64,000 nucleotides of DNA, taken from Rhodovulum adriaticum (lineage in GTDB: Bacteria > Pseudomonadota > Alphaproteobacteria > Rhodobacterales > Rhodobacteraceae). Made by a program: the position numbers and the translations under genes. The notes under the pieces were generated by a model, which saw only the letters and a list, made by a program, of their open reading frames with translations, did not search any database and was not told the origin of the DNA. The stretch covers positions 443,876-507,875 of the forward strand of contig NZ_SLXL01000001.1 in the NCBI RefSeq assembly GCF_004345735.1. Reading direction: 5' to 3'. Of this stretch, positions 44,113-52,519 are shown piece by piece. Each line of letters begins with the position of its first letter. The stretch's first letter is position 1.

Positions 44113-44708
44113 GCCTCCAGCACTCCGCGTGTTGTCAGAAAGGTCAGCAGCGGCAACAAGGGCAGGCCCAGCACGTCGAAATAGTCGCCCTCGATCGCGG
44201 AAAACAGGCGAACGCCTTCTTCCTCCAGCTTGTAGGCACCGACGGCCTGGCGCACGCTGTCCCAGTTTCGTTCCAGGTAATGATCCAGGAATGTATCTGA
44301 AAACGGCCGCATCGTCAGCGTTACCCGCCCGACATGCCGCCAGAGCGGTTGCAGATCGTCGTAGATCACCACCGCGGACAGCAGTTCGTGTTTACCGCCG
44401 CGCAGGCGGCGCAGTTGCGCGCGGGCCTCTTCCACCGTTTCGGGTTTGGCCAGGATTGCGCCCCGATGGGCCAACACCTGATCGCACCCGATCACCAGGG
44501 CCTGCGGGTCTTTTTCGGCAACGCGCTGCGCCTTGAAGGCGGCCAGCGCCTCGGCAATCTCTTCGGGTGTGGCGTTTTCCGCCTGCATGCCGTTTCGGAT
44601 CGCGTCCTCATCCACGCGGGCAGGTATCACGTCGAAATCCAGATGCGCCTGTTGCAGCAGATGCCGCCGGATCGGCGAGCCCGAGGCCAGGACGATACGT
44701 TGACTCAT
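44109..44708 (-). CDS. maf: Maf-type nucleoside triphosphate pyrophosphatase
   Basis: A 199-residue house-cleaning enzyme that hydrolyses modified (d)NTPs. It opens MSQRIVLASGSPIRRHLLQQ, the SAS/GSPxR signature. The central ALVIGCDQVLAHRGAILAKPE includes the catalytic Asp of the C/A-D-Q-V motif. GGKHELLSAVVIYDD and VGAYKLEEEGVRLFSAIEGDYFDVLGLPL complete it. The start is ATG 44708; upstream the frame runs into the origin region. First gene of the leftward operon and the left border of the presumed origin. Confidence 0.92.
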   Translation of the reverse strand: MSQRIVLASGSPIRRHLLQQAHLDFDVIPARVDEDAIRNGMQAENATPEEIAEALAAFKAQRVAEKDPQALVIGCDQVLAHRGAILAKPETVEEARAQLRRLRGGKHELLSAVVIYDDLQPLWRHVGRVTLTMRPFSDTFLDHYLERNWDSVRQAVGAYKLEEEGVRLFSAIEGDYFDVLGLPLLPLLTFLTTRGVLEA

Positions 44709-44856
44709 GTCGGGACAACCCTGTGGACAGGACGATGACAAACCGGGGATGAAATGGAACAAACCCGACCTTTACTGCCGGGGTGCCGGGCACGCGACAA
44801 AAAGTCAAGCCAAGCCCCGGATTCCACCCCAAGGGACAAGTGAACCGCATCGCTGT

Positions 44857-44885
44857 GAACGACTCGCCCCCAGACCGAGTCGTTC
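44857..44885. repeat. Perfect inverted repeat inside the presumed origin
   Basis: GAACGACTCG and CGAGTCGTTC, 10 of 10 bases, separated by nine bases. On the + strand AGTTTT follows, so it could act as a weak terminator; it could also be a protein site. Confidence 0.75.
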
Positions 44886-44889
44886 AGTT

Positions 44890-44898
44890 TTACCCACA
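44890..44898. promoter_or_regulatory. DnaA box
   Basis: TTACCCACA, one mismatch to TTATCCACA. It lies just left of the AT-rich segment. Confidence 0.6.
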
Positions 44899-44900
44899 GA

Positions 44901-44952
44901 GTGTTAAGAACAAAAATCCTTGTAAAATATTGATTATATTATGATAATTTAG
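44901..44952. other. AT-rich segment, candidate unwinding element
   Basis: The 30 bases 44921-44950 contain only three G or C. This is far below the surrounding genome and next to two DnaA boxes. Confidence 0.6.
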
Positions 44953-44986
44953 GTAGCGGGCGATCTTGACGAAGTTTTCACCAGAT

Positions 44987-44995
44987 TGATCCACA
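44987..44995. promoter_or_regulatory. DnaA box
   Basis: TGATCCACA, one mismatch to the consensus. Confidence 0.6.
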
Positions 44996-45041
44996 GGCGC
45001 CCAGCCCGTGTGCAGAACGCTGGATAACCCGATAATCCCCA

Positions 45042-45050
45042 CTATCCACA
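45042..45050. promoter_or_regulatory. DnaA box
   Basis: CTATCCACA, one mismatch to the consensus, followed by GG. A weaker box (TAATCCCCA) lies immediately upstream at 45033-45041. Confidence 0.6.
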
Positions 45051-45133
45051 GGCCCTACCAAAACATCATCTCTTTTCTTTTCTTTTTATTTTTTCATAGA
45101 AGAGCAGGACATTGCCCAAGAGCGAGGCCCCCG

Positions 45134-45595
45134 ATGTTCGATCCGATCCTAGATTTCCTGGCCGCGGCCTATCCCTGGACGAAATCCCTGCACATCATCG
45201 CGGTTCTGACCTGGATGGCCGGGCTGTTCTATCTGCCGCGCATCTTCGTCTATCACGTCGAGCGGGTAGAGGTCGGGGACAAGACCGACGAGATCTTTCA
45301 GGTGATGGAGATGAAGCTGTACCGCTACATCATGAACCCGTCGCTGATCGCGGTCTGGATCTTTGGGCTGATGCTGGTCTTTACGCCCGGCATCGTCGAT
45401 TGGTTCACCATCTGGCCCTATACCAAGGGCGCGGCGATCATCGCGATGACCTGGTTCCATATGTGGCTGGGCCTGCGCCGCAAGGAATTCATCGCCGGAA
45501 CCAACACGCGCAGCGGCAAGGCCTATCGCATGATGAACGAGCTGCCGACGCTGCTGATGCTGGTCATCGTGTTTTCCGTGATCTTCAAGTTCTGA
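45134..45595 (+). CDS. hemJ: Protoporphyrinogen oxidase HemJ
   Basis: A 153-residue inner-membrane enzyme that oxidises protoporphyrinogen IX, one step before ferrochelatase. It has four helices. The first, WTKSLHIIAVLTWMAGLFYL, carries the conserved His; the segment LPRIFVYHVE follows, then TWFHMWLGLRRKEF with the conserved His and Lys/Arg pair. Start ATG 45134. The T-rich tract of the origin lies just upstream and may be part of its leader. It is the first gene right of the origin; hemH lies 43 kb to the left. Confidence 0.9.
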   Translation: MFDPILDFLAAAYPWTKSLHIIAVLTWMAGLFYLPRIFVYHVERVEVGDKTDEIFQVMEMKLYRYIMNPSLIAVWIFGLMLVFTPGIVDWFTIWPYTKGAAIIAMTWFHMWLGLRRKEFIAGTNTRSGKAYRMMNELPTLLMLVIVFSVIFKF

Positions 45596-45612
45596 GCGAT
45601 TGACACGACTCG

Positions 45613-45658
45613 GCCCCGCGATTATTCAGCGGGGTCAACGCGGGCCGTCCGGCCCGCG
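45613..45658 (+). terminator. Tandem hairpins in the hemJ-rho spacer
   Basis: GGCCCCGC-GATTATTCA-GCGGGGTC (one G-T pair) is followed by CGCGGGCC-GTCC-GGCCCGCG, both between the hemJ stop and the rho ATG. They may end hemJ transcription or act in rho autoregulation. No T-run follows. Confidence 0.45.
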
Positions 45659-45715
45659 ATTTCCCTGTTCATGCCAGGCCGCGCCATTCCTGCGCCCCCG
45701 TTCGCAAAGCATCCC

Positions 45716-46987
45716 ATGATACAAGACAGCCTGAACCTCGCCGATCTCAAGGCGAAAAGCCCCAAGGACCTCCTCGCCATGGCTGAGGAGTTGGAGATCG
45801 AGAACGCCTCGACCATGCGTAAGGGCGACATGATGTTCGCCATCCTGAAAGAGCGCGCCGAAGATGGCTGGGAGGTTGCCGGCGACGGCGTGCTTGAGGT
45901 CTTGCAAGACGGGTTCGGGTTCCTGCGCTCGCCCGAGGCCAACTATCTGCCGGGCCCCGACGATATCTACGTCTCGCCCGACATGATCCGCCAGCATTCC
46001 CTGCGCACCGGCGACACGGTCGAGGGCGTGATGCATGCCCCGCGCGAGAATGAGCGTTACTTCGCGATCACCAAGGTCACCGCGATCAATTTCCAGGAAC
46101 CGGAAAAGGCGCGGCACAAGATCAACTTCGATAACCTGACGCCGCTTTACCCCGATGAGCGGCTGAAGATGGAAATCGAGGATCCGACGATCAAGGACCG
46201 TTCGGCCCGGATCATCGACCTGGTCGCCCCGATCGGCAAGGGCCAGCGCGCCCTGATCGTGGCGCCGCCGCGCACGGGTAAGACCGTGCTGCTGCAAAAC
46301 ATCGCCCATTCGATCGAGACCAACCACCCGGAATGCTATCTGATCGTCCTGCTGATCGACGAGCGCCCCGAAGAGGTGACCGACATGCAGCGCTCGGTGA
46401 AGGGGGAGGTGATTTCCTCGACCTTCGACGAACCGGCGACGCGGCACGTTGCGGTGTCGGAAATGGTCATCGAAAAGGCCAAGCGCCTGGTCGAACACAA
46501 GCGCGACGTTGTGATCCTGCTGGACTCGATCACCCGTCTGGGCCGGGCCTATAACACGGTGGTTCCGTCCTCGGGCAAGGTGCTGACCGGCGGTGTGGAC
46601 GCCAACGCCCTGCAACGGCCCAAACGGTTCTTTGGCGCCGCGCGGAACATCGAAGAGGGCGGTTCGCTGACCATCATCGCCACCGCCCTGATCGACACCG
46701 GCAGCCGGATGGACGAGGTGATTTTCGAGGAATTCAAGGGTACCGGGAACAGCGAAATCGTGCTGGACCGCAAGGTCGCGGACAAGCGTGTATTCCCGGC
46801 GATGGACATCCTGAAATCCGGCACCCGGAAAGAGGATCTGCTGGTCGACAAGGGCGATCTGCAAAAGACCTTTGTTCTGCGTCGCATCCTGAACCCGATG
46901 GGGACGACCGACGCGATCGAGTTCCTGATTTCCAAGCTGAAACAGACCAAGACGAATTCCGAGTTCTTCGATTCCATGAACACCTGA
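45716..46987 (+). CDS. rho: Transcription termination factor Rho
   Basis: A 423-residue hexameric RNA helicase that ends transcripts without hairpins. The N-terminal helical part ([20 protein letters not shown]) leads to the cold-shock-like RNA-binding domain ([39 protein letters not shown]). The ATPase has [20 protein letters not shown] as P-loop, [36 protein letters not shown] as Walker B and the Q/R-loop region. ATG 45716 follows a leader of about 120 bases with two hairpins. Few strong intrinsic terminators are visible here, which fits heavy use of Rho. Confidence 0.96.
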   Translation: MIQDSLNLADLKAKSPKDLLAMAEELEIENASTMRKGDMMFAILKERAEDGWEVAGDGVLEVLQDGFGFLRSPEANYLPGPDDIYVSPDMIRQHSLRTGDTVEGVMHAPRENERYFAITKVTAINFQEPEKARHKINFDNLTPLYPDERLKMEIEDPTIKDRSARIIDLVAPIGKGQRALIVAPPRTGKTVLLQNIAHSIETNHPECYLIVLLIDERPEEVTDMQRSVKGEVISSTFDEPATRHVAVSEMVIEKAKRLVEHKRDVVILLDSITRLGRAYNTVVPSSGKVLTGGVDANALQRPKRFFGAARNIEEGGSLTIIATALIDTGSRMDEVIFEEFKGTGNSEIVLDRKVADKRVFPAMDILKSGTRKEDLLVDKGDLQKTFVLRRILNPMGTTDAIEFLISKLKQTKTNSEFFDSMNT

Positions 46988-47011
46988 GGCGCCCGCGCCC
47001 GAGGATGAGCG

Positions 47012-48301
47012 GTGGACACGATCTTTGCCCTTGCCACGGCGCGCGGGAAGGCTGGCGTCGCCGTTATCCGCCTGTCCGGGTCGCGCGCGGCTGAGGCCGG
47101 GCAGGCGCTGGCCGGCGGTTTGCCCACGCCGCGCGCTGCGGGGCTGCGCCGCCTGACCGATCCTGACGGTGTGTTGCTGGACGAGGCGCTGGTTCTGCGT
47201 TTTGAAAAAGGCGCCAGTTTCACCGGCGAAGAGGTGGTGGAACTGCATTGTCACGGCAGCCCGGCCACCGTCGCCGCAGTTCTGGACGTACTGGGCCGGA
47301 TGCCGGGCCTGCGCCTGGCCGAACCGGGCGAATTCACCCGCCGCGCGCTGGAAAACGGCGTTCTGGACCTGGCTCAGGTCGAGGGTTTGGGCGATCTGCT
47401 GGAGGCAGAGACAGAAGCACAGCGGCGACAGGCGCTGCGCGTTCTGTCCGGCGCCCTGGGCGTGCGGGCGGAAAGCTGGCGCACGCGCCTGATCCGCGCC
47501 GCGGCGTTGCTGGAGGCCACAATAGATTTCGCCGACGAAGAGGTGCCCGTGGACGTAACGCCCGAGGTCGGCACCCTGTTGGATGGGGTATCCGGGGAAC
47601 TGTCCGGGGAAATCGATGGCGTCGCCGTGGCCGAACGCATCCGCGAGGGGTTCGAGGTTGCCATTGTCGGGCCGCCCAACGCGGGGAAATCTACGCTGCT
47701 CAACCATTTGGCGGGACGAGAGGCGGCGATTACCTCGGAACACGCGGGCACCACGCGGGATGTGATCGAGGTGCGGATGGACCTGCATGGCCTGCCGGTC
47801 ACGATTCTGGACACCGCCGGGCTGCGCGACAGCGTGGATGCGGTGGAAACCATCGGCATTACGCGCGCCATCGAACGGGCGCAGGCGGCGGATTTGCGGG
47901 TGTTCCTGCTGGATGAGCGTGGTGAAACCCAGGGGTTGCGGCCCGGCCCGGATGACATCGTGGTGCATGGCAAGGCCGATCTGGGCGGCGCGTCCGGTCT
48001 GGCGGTGTCGGGCAAGACGGGGCAGGGGGTTGCGGAACTGGTGGCGCGCATTACCTCGGTTCTGGAAACACGGGCCGCACGGGCAGAGACAGCGACGCGG
48101 CAACGCCATCGACAAGCTATGATCGGCGCGCGGGCGGCTATCGGGGACGCGCAGAATCAGCTATCGCTGGGGATGGAGGCCGCGGAACTGGCGGCCGAGG
48201 ATCTGCGCCGGGCGATCCGGGGGCTGGATTCCCTAGTGGGCCGCGTCGATGTCGAGCATGTGCTGGACGAGATATTCGCAAGCTTCTGCCTGGGCAAATG
48301 A
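47012..48301 (+). CDS. mnmE: tRNA uridine-5-carboxymethylaminomethyl synthesis GTPase MnmE
   Basis: A 429-residue GTPase that modifies the wobble uridine of certain tRNAs with MnmG. It starts at GTG 47012: [23 protein letters not shown] is the folate-binding N-domain. Then [21 protein letters not shown], the G domain P-loop [20 protein letters not shown], the switch TTRDVIEV and [10 protein letters not shown]. The C-terminal FASFCLGK keeps the Cys-x-Gly-Lys that the enzyme needs. It ends at 48301, just before mnmG and its embedded parS site. Confidence 0.95.
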   Translation: MDTIFALATARGKAGVAVIRLSGSRAAEAGQALAGGLPTPRAAGLRRLTDPDGVLLDEALVLRFEKGASFTGEEVVELHCHGSPATVAAVLDVLGRMPGLRLAEPGEFTRRALENGVLDLAQVEGLGDLLEAETEAQRRQALRVLSGALGVRAESWRTRLIRAAALLEATIDFADEEVPVDVTPEVGTLLDGVSGELSGEIDGVAVAERIREGFEVAIVGPPNAGKSTLLNHLAGREAAITSEHAGTTRDVIEVRMDLHGLPVTILDTAGLRDSVDAVETIGITRAIERAQAADLRVFLLDERGETQGLRPGPDDIVVHGKADLGGASGLAVSGKTGQGVAELVARITSVLETRAARAETATRQRHRQAMIGARAAIGDAQNQLSLGMEAAELAAEDLRRAIRGLDSLVGRVDVEHVLDEIFASFCLGK

Positions 48302-48304
48302 GGA

Positions 48305-50179
48305 TTGTTTCACGTGGAACATCGCACCTTTGATGTCGTTGTCGTGGGGGGCGGCCATGCTGGGGCTGAGGCCGCCCACGCCGCCGCACGCATGGGGGCG
48401 CGCACCGCGCTGGTAACCCTGCGGCACGGCGATATCGGCGTGATGTCCTGTAATCCGGCGATTGGCGGGCTGGGCAAGGGCCATCTGGTCCGCGAAATCG
48501 ACGCACTGGATGGCGTGATGGGGCAGGCGGCGGATCGTGCGGGCATCCAGTTCCGCCTGCTGAACCGGCGCAAGGGACCAGCCGTGCAAGGCCCGCGCGC
48601 CCAGGCCGATCGCAAACTTTACGCCCAAGCGATGCAGGATTTCATGGCCGATGCGCCGAACCTACAGGTCATCGAGGGCGAGGTTGCCGATCTGATCGAC
48701 GAGGGCGGGCGCATTGCCGGGGTGGCTCTGGCCGACGGTACGCAAATTGCCGCCTGCGCCGTGATCCTGACGACCGGCACCTTCTTGAACGGGGTCATTC
48801 ATATCGGTGATCGCCAGATCGCGGGCGGGCGCATGGGTGACCGTCCATCGATTCGCCTGGCGGATCGCATCCGCGACTTCGCCCTGCCGCTGGGGCGCCT
48901 GAAAACCGGCACGCCGCCGCGCCTGGACGGGCGGACCATCGACTGGGATCGGCTGGAGGATCAGCCCGGCGACGATGATCCGGTGCTGTTTTCGTTCCTG
49001 TCCAAGGGGGTGTTCGTTCGACAGGTGGCCTGCGGGATCACCCACACCAACCCCCGCACCCATGCGATCATCCGCGAAAACCTGGATCGCTCTGCCATGT
49101 ATGGCGGCCATATAGAGGGCGTCGGCCCGCGCTATTGCCCCTCGATCGAGGACAAGATCGTGCGGTTCGCCGACAAGGAGTCCCACCAGATTTTCCTGGA
49201 ACCCGAGGGGCTGGACGATCCGACTGTCTATCCCAACGGTATTTCGACCTCTCTGCCCGAAGAGGTGCAACAGGCCTATGTGCAGTCCATCGTCGGGTTG
49301 GAACAGGTGAAAATCCTGCAACCGGGCTATGCCATCGAATACGACTATATCGATCCGCGCGCGCTGTCGGCCACGCTGGAACTGCGCGATGTCCCGGGCC
49401 TGTGGCTGGCCGGGCAGATCAACGGCACCACAGGTTATGAAGAGGCCGCGGCCCAGGGTCTGGTGGCCGGGCTGAACGCGGCCCGGCACGCGGCGGGGCA
49501 GGGGCCCGTGACCTTTGGCCGGACCGACAGCTATATCGGCGTGATGATCGACGATCTGGTGACGCGGGGCGTTTCGGAACCCTATCGCATGTTCACCTCG
49601 CGCGCAGAATTCCGCCTGTCGCTGCGGGCGGACAACGCGGACCAGCGGCTGACGCCCAAGGGAATCGAACTGGGCTGCGTGGGCGAAACCCGGCGGACCG
49701 TGTTCGAGGACAAGATGTCGCGAATCGCCGCGGGCCGCGCGCGGCTGGAGGCGCTGTCACTAACCCCGCGCCAGATCGCAGGGGCGGGGATTCGCGTCAG
49801 CGCCGACGGCAACCGCCGAACCGGAATGGATGTGCTGGCCTTTCCCGATGTGGGCTTTGCCGATCTGCTGGCGCTGGACCCAGAGCTTGCCCAGGTCGAT
49901 CCAGAGGCGCGCGCCCAGATCGAACGGGACGCGCTTTATGCGAACTACATCAAGCGGCAGGAACAGGATGTCGCCGCCATGCGCCGGGATGAGGCGCAGG
50001 TTCTGCCCGCGGACTTCCCCTATGACCGGATCGAGGGGCTGTCGAACGAGCTAAAGGCCAAGCTGACCGCCGCCCGCCCCGAAACGCTGGCCCAGGCGGG
50101 GCGCATTGATGGGATGACACCGGCGGCCCTGACCCTGATCCTGGCGCGCCTGCGCCAGATGGAGCGGCGGACCGCATGA
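48305..50179 (+). CDS. mnmG: tRNA uridine-5-carboxymethylaminomethyl synthesis FAD enzyme MnmG
   Basis: The 624-residue FAD/NADH partner of Mnm[22 protein letters not shown] is the FAD-binding loop. [62 protein letters not shown] and the Cys-bearing [13 protein letters not shown] are GidA signatures. The start is unclear: TTG 48305 lies directly after the GAGGA ribosome site, while GTG 48314 has a better 9-base spacing and would drop three residues. The first codons are part of a parS site. rsmG starts inside its stop (ATGA). Confidence 0.95.
   Translation: MFHVEHRTFDVVVVGGGHAGAEAAHAAARMGARTALVTLRHGDIGVMSCNPAIGGLGKGHLVREIDALDGVMGQAADRAGIQFRLLNRRKGPAVQGPRAQADRKLYAQAMQDFMADAPNLQVIEGEVADLIDEGGRIAGVALADGTQIAACAVILTTGTFLNGVIHIGDRQIAGGRMGDRPSIRLADRIRDFALPLGRLKTGTPPRLDGRTIDWDRLEDQPGDDDPVLFSFLSKGVFVRQVACGITHTNPRTHAIIRENLDRSAMYGGHIEGVGPRYCPSIEDKIVRFADKESHQIFLEPEGLDDPTVYPNGISTSLPEEVQQAYVQSIVGLEQVKILQPGYAIEYDYIDPRALSATLELRDVPGLWLAGQINGTTGYEEAAAQGLVAGLNAARHAAGQGPVTFGRTDSYIGVMIDDLVTRGVSEPYRMFTSRAEFRLSLRADNADQRLTPKGIELGCVGETRRTVFEDKMSRIAAGRARLEALSLTPRQIAGAGIRVSADGNRRTGMDVLAFPDVGFADLLALDPELAQVDPEARAQIERDALYANYIKRQEQDVAAMRRDEAQVLPADFPYDRIEGLSNELKAKLTAARPETLAQAGRIDGMTPAALTLILARLRQMERRTA
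48306..48321 (-). other. parS centromere site in the mnmG start
   Basis: On the minus strand this reads TGTTCCACGTGAAACA, matching the ParB-binding consensus TGTTNCACGTGAAACA at every fixed position. It overlaps the mnmG start codons. Confidence 0.88.
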
Positions 50180-50784
50180 CCGTCACGCGCGATGTTCCAC
50201 GTGAAACATCCGAAAGGCTGTCCGCCTACGCGGCGCTGCTGCGCAAATGGAACCCGGCGATCAACCTGGTGTCGCGCAGCACGCTGAAGGATCTGGAAAC
50301 CCGGCATATCGCCGATTCGGCCCAACTGTTCGACCTGGCCCCGAAAAATGCAGCACATTGGGTGGATCTGGGCAGCGGCGGCGGTTTTCCCGGTCTGGTG
50401 ATTGCGATCCTGGCCGCAGACGCAGCCCCGCAGATGCGCGTGACCCTGATCGAGAGCGATCTGCGCAAGGCAACGTTCCTGCGCACGGCGGCGCGCGAAC
50501 TGGGATTGGAAAACACCAATGTCCTGAGCCAGCGAATCGAGGCCGCGCCACCGCAGGGCGCGGATGTGTTGTCGGCGCGCGCGCTGGCGCCGTTGACCGA
50601 CCTGTTGTCCTTTGCAACCCGCCATCTGGCGCCTGATGGCGTTGCCCTGTTCCCCAAGGGCGCGCGCCATGATCAGGAACTGGAGGCAGCGCTTGCAACC
50701 TGGCGGTTCACGGTCCAGAAAATCCCCAGCACGACAGATCCCCAGGCCGTCATCCTGCAAATCGGAGGCATAGCCCGTGTCTGA
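50176..50784 (+). CDS. rsmG: 16S rRNA (guanine-527-N7) methyltransferase
   Basis: A 202-residue SAM-dependent enzyme that modifies G527 of 16S rRNA. The SAM site is [21 protein letters not shown], followed by [23 protein letters not shown] and [17 protein letters not shown], typical GidB/RsmG motifs. Start ATG 50176 overlaps the mnmG stop (ATGA). Codons 6-11 (Asp-Val-Pro-Arg-Glu-Thr) are dictated by an embedded parS site. The last eight bases contain the GTG start of parA. Confidence 0.94.
   Translation: MTVTRDVPRETSERLSAYAALLRKWNPAINLVSRSTLKDLETRHIADSAQLFDLAPKNAAHWVDLGSGGGFPGLVIAILAADAAPQMRVTLIESDLRKATFLRTAARELGLENTNVLSQRIEAAPPQGADVLSARALAPLTDLLSFATRHLAPDGVALFPKGARHDQELEAALATWRFTVQKIPSTTDPQAVILQIGGIARV
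50193..50208 (+). other. parS centromere site in the rsmG start
   Basis: TGTTCCACGTGAAACA, a full match to the ParB site consensus. It is identical to the site in mnmG but points the other way, 1.9 kb apart. The parA-parB pair begins about 570 bases downstream. Confidence 0.92.
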
Positions 50785-51586
50785 TCCCACTCGCCCCGCC
50801 GGGCCAAAGATTGTCGCCATCGCCAACCAAAAGGGGGGCGTGGGGAAAACCACCACCGCGATCAACCTTGCTGCCGCCCTGGTCGAAGAGGGCCGGCGCG
50901 TGCTGATCGTCGATATCGACCCGCAGGGCAATGCCTCGACCGGGTTGGGGATCGAGGCAGAGCAGCGCACCCACACGACCTATGACCTGTTGCTGGAGGA
51001 TGCGCCGCTGCAAGAAGTGATTCGCCCCACCTCGATCGACGGCCTGCTGATCGCGCCCGCGACAACGGATCTGAGTTCCGCAGATATCGAAATGGTCTCG
51101 ACCGAAAAGCGCAGTTTCCTGTTGCACGATGCGCTGCGGCAACCGGCGATCGACGATTACAAGCTGGATTATGTCCTGATCGATTGCCCCCCGGCCCTGG
51201 GGCTGCTGACGGTCAACGCCATGGTCGCCGCGCATTCCGTGCTGGTCCCCCTGCAAAGCGAGTTTTTCGCGCTGGAGGGGCTGTCGCAGCTGATGCTGAC
51301 GGTGCGCGAATTGCGGCAGAGCGCCAATCCGGGCCTGCGGATCGAGGGCGTGGTCCTGACCATGGCGGATCGCCGCAACAACCTGTCGCAACAGGTCGAA
51401 AACGATGCGCGGGCCTATCTGGGCGATCTGGTGTTCCAGACCGTGATTCCCCGCAACGTGCGCCTGTCCGAGGCGCCCTCTTTCGCGATGCCGGTCCTGG
51501 AATACGATCCCGCGTCCAAGGGGTCACAGGCCTATCGCGCCCTGGCGCGCGAGATGCTGCAATCCAAGGTTCCTGCGACGGCGTAA
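50777..51586 (+). CDS. parA: Chromosome partitioning ATPase ParA
   Basis: A 269-residue deviant-Walker ATPase that moves the ParB-parS complex during segregation. KIVAIANQKGGVGKTTTAINLA contains the deviant Walker A (KGGVGKT), and RRVLIVDIDPQGNASTGLG and YVLIDCPPALGLLTVNAM follow with the Walker A' and B parts. The start is GTG 50777 with GGAGG eleven bases upstream, overlapping the rsmG end by eight bases. parB follows after 12 bases. Confidence 0.95.
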   Translation: MSDPTRPAGPKIVAIANQKGGVGKTTTAINLAAALVEEGRRVLIVDIDPQGNASTGLGIEAEQRTHTTYDLLLEDAPLQEVIRPTSIDGLLIAPATTDLSSADIEMVSTEKRSFLLHDALRQPAIDDYKLDYVLIDCPPALGLLTVNAMVAAHSVLVPLQSEFFALEGLSQLMLTVRELRQSANPGLRIEGVVLTMADRRNNLSQQVENDARAYLGDLVFQTVIPRNVRLSEAPSFAMPVLEYDPASKGSQAYRALAREMLQSKVPATA

Positions 51587-51598
51587 GAAGGGCAGAAC

Positions 51599-52513
51599 AT
51601 GGCAAGCAAGAAACCGGAAAAACGCGGTCTGGGGCGGGGTCTGTCCGCGCTGATGGCAGATGTGAACCTGACGCCCGAGGATACCGCTGGCACCGTCACC
51701 GCGCCTGCGCGCGCGGATCAGGTGGTTGCACTGGACCAACTGGAACCCAACCCCGACCAGCCCCGCCGCCAGTTTTCCGAAGAGGCGCTGAAGGAACTGG
51801 CCGATTCGATCCGGGCCAAGGGTGTGATCCAACCGCTGATTGTCCGCCCCAGCCCGCGAAACCAGGGCCGGTATGAAATCGTCGCGGGCGAACGTCGCTG
51901 GCGTGCCGCGCAGATGGCCCAACGGCACGAGGTGCCCATCCTTGTGCGCAGCCTCGACGATACCGAGGTGCTGGAAATCGCCATCATTGAAAATATCCAG
52001 CGGGCCGATCTGAACCCGGTGGAAGAGGCGATGGGCTATCGCCAGTTGATGGATCGATTCGGCCATACTCAGGAAAAACTGGCAGAGGCCTTGGGCAAGA
52101 GCCGCAGCCATGTGGCGAACCTGTTGCGGCTGTTGCAATTGCCGGACGAGGTGCAGGCCTATCTGCGGGATGGACAGCTGAGCATGGGCCACGCCCGCGC
52201 ATTGGTCAGCACCGAGGATCCCGCCGCGCTGGCCCGCAGGGTGATCCAGGGCGGGCTGTCCGTGCGCGAAACCGAGAAGCTGGCCAAGGCCGGGACGGAC
52301 GCCGAAAAACCTGCGCCGCGCCGCAAGACCCCGCAAAAGGATGCCGATACCCGCGCGTTGGAACAGGATCTGTCCGCAAGCCTGGGTATGGGCGTGTCGA
52401 TTGAGCACAGCACGGACGGATCGGGCCGGGTGGTCATCGCCTACAAGGATCTGGACGCCCTGGACCGCCTGTGCGGGGTGCTGGGAAATACACCGTCCGG
52501 CAGTTTCGATTGA
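51599..52513 (+). CDS. parB: Chromosome partitioning protein ParB
   Basis: A 304-residue CTP-dependent DNA clamp that loads at parS and spreads. The N-terminal CTPase domain has VVALDQLEPNPDQPRRQF, ADSIRAKGVIQPLIVR and YEIVAGERRWRAAQMA (GERR motif). Then come ENIQRADLNPVEEAMGYRQL and the helix-turn-helix EALGKSRSHVANLLRLLQLP. The C-terminal dimer domain ends near CGVLGNTPSGSFD. ATG 51599. Its targets are the parS sites in mnmG and rsmG. Ends seven bases from the convergent hemW stop. Confidence 0.95.
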   Translation: MASKKPEKRGLGRGLSALMADVNLTPEDTAGTVTAPARADQVVALDQLEPNPDQPRRQFSEEALKELADSIRAKGVIQPLIVRPSPRNQGRYEIVAGERRWRAAQMAQRHEVPILVRSLDDTEVLEIAIIENIQRADLNPVEEAMGYRQLMDRFGHTQEKLAEALGKSRSHVANLLRLLQLPDEVQAYLRDGQLSMGHARALVSTEDPAALARRVIQGGLSVRETEKLAKAGTDAEKPAPRRKTPQKDADTRALEQDLSASLGMGVSIEHSTDGSGRVVIAYKDLDALDRLCGVLGNTPSGSFD

Positions 52514-52519
52514 CCGGGT

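Larger units (their letters stand above)
44709..45133. other. Presumed chromosome replication origin (oriC)
   Basis: This 425-base gap is the longest non-coding stretch here. It lies between maf and hemJ, with transcription leaving both ways, and is followed by rho-mnmE-mnmG-rsmG-parA-parB. It holds three 8-of-9 matches to the DnaA box (44890, 44987, 45042) and at least three weaker ones (44722-44730, 45019-45027, 45033-45041). A 90% AT segment lies at 44921-44950, a pyrimidine-rich T tract at 45071-45095 and a perfect 10-base inverted repeat at 44857-44885. In Caulobacter the origin lies in a comparable setting beside hemE. No other gene signal was seen in the gap. Confidence 0.78.

Noticed and set aside
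44709-45133. A tRNA or small RNA gene in the origin gap
   Set aside because: No cloverleaf arms or T-loop sequence were seen; the gap is explained by DnaA boxes and AT-rich sequence.
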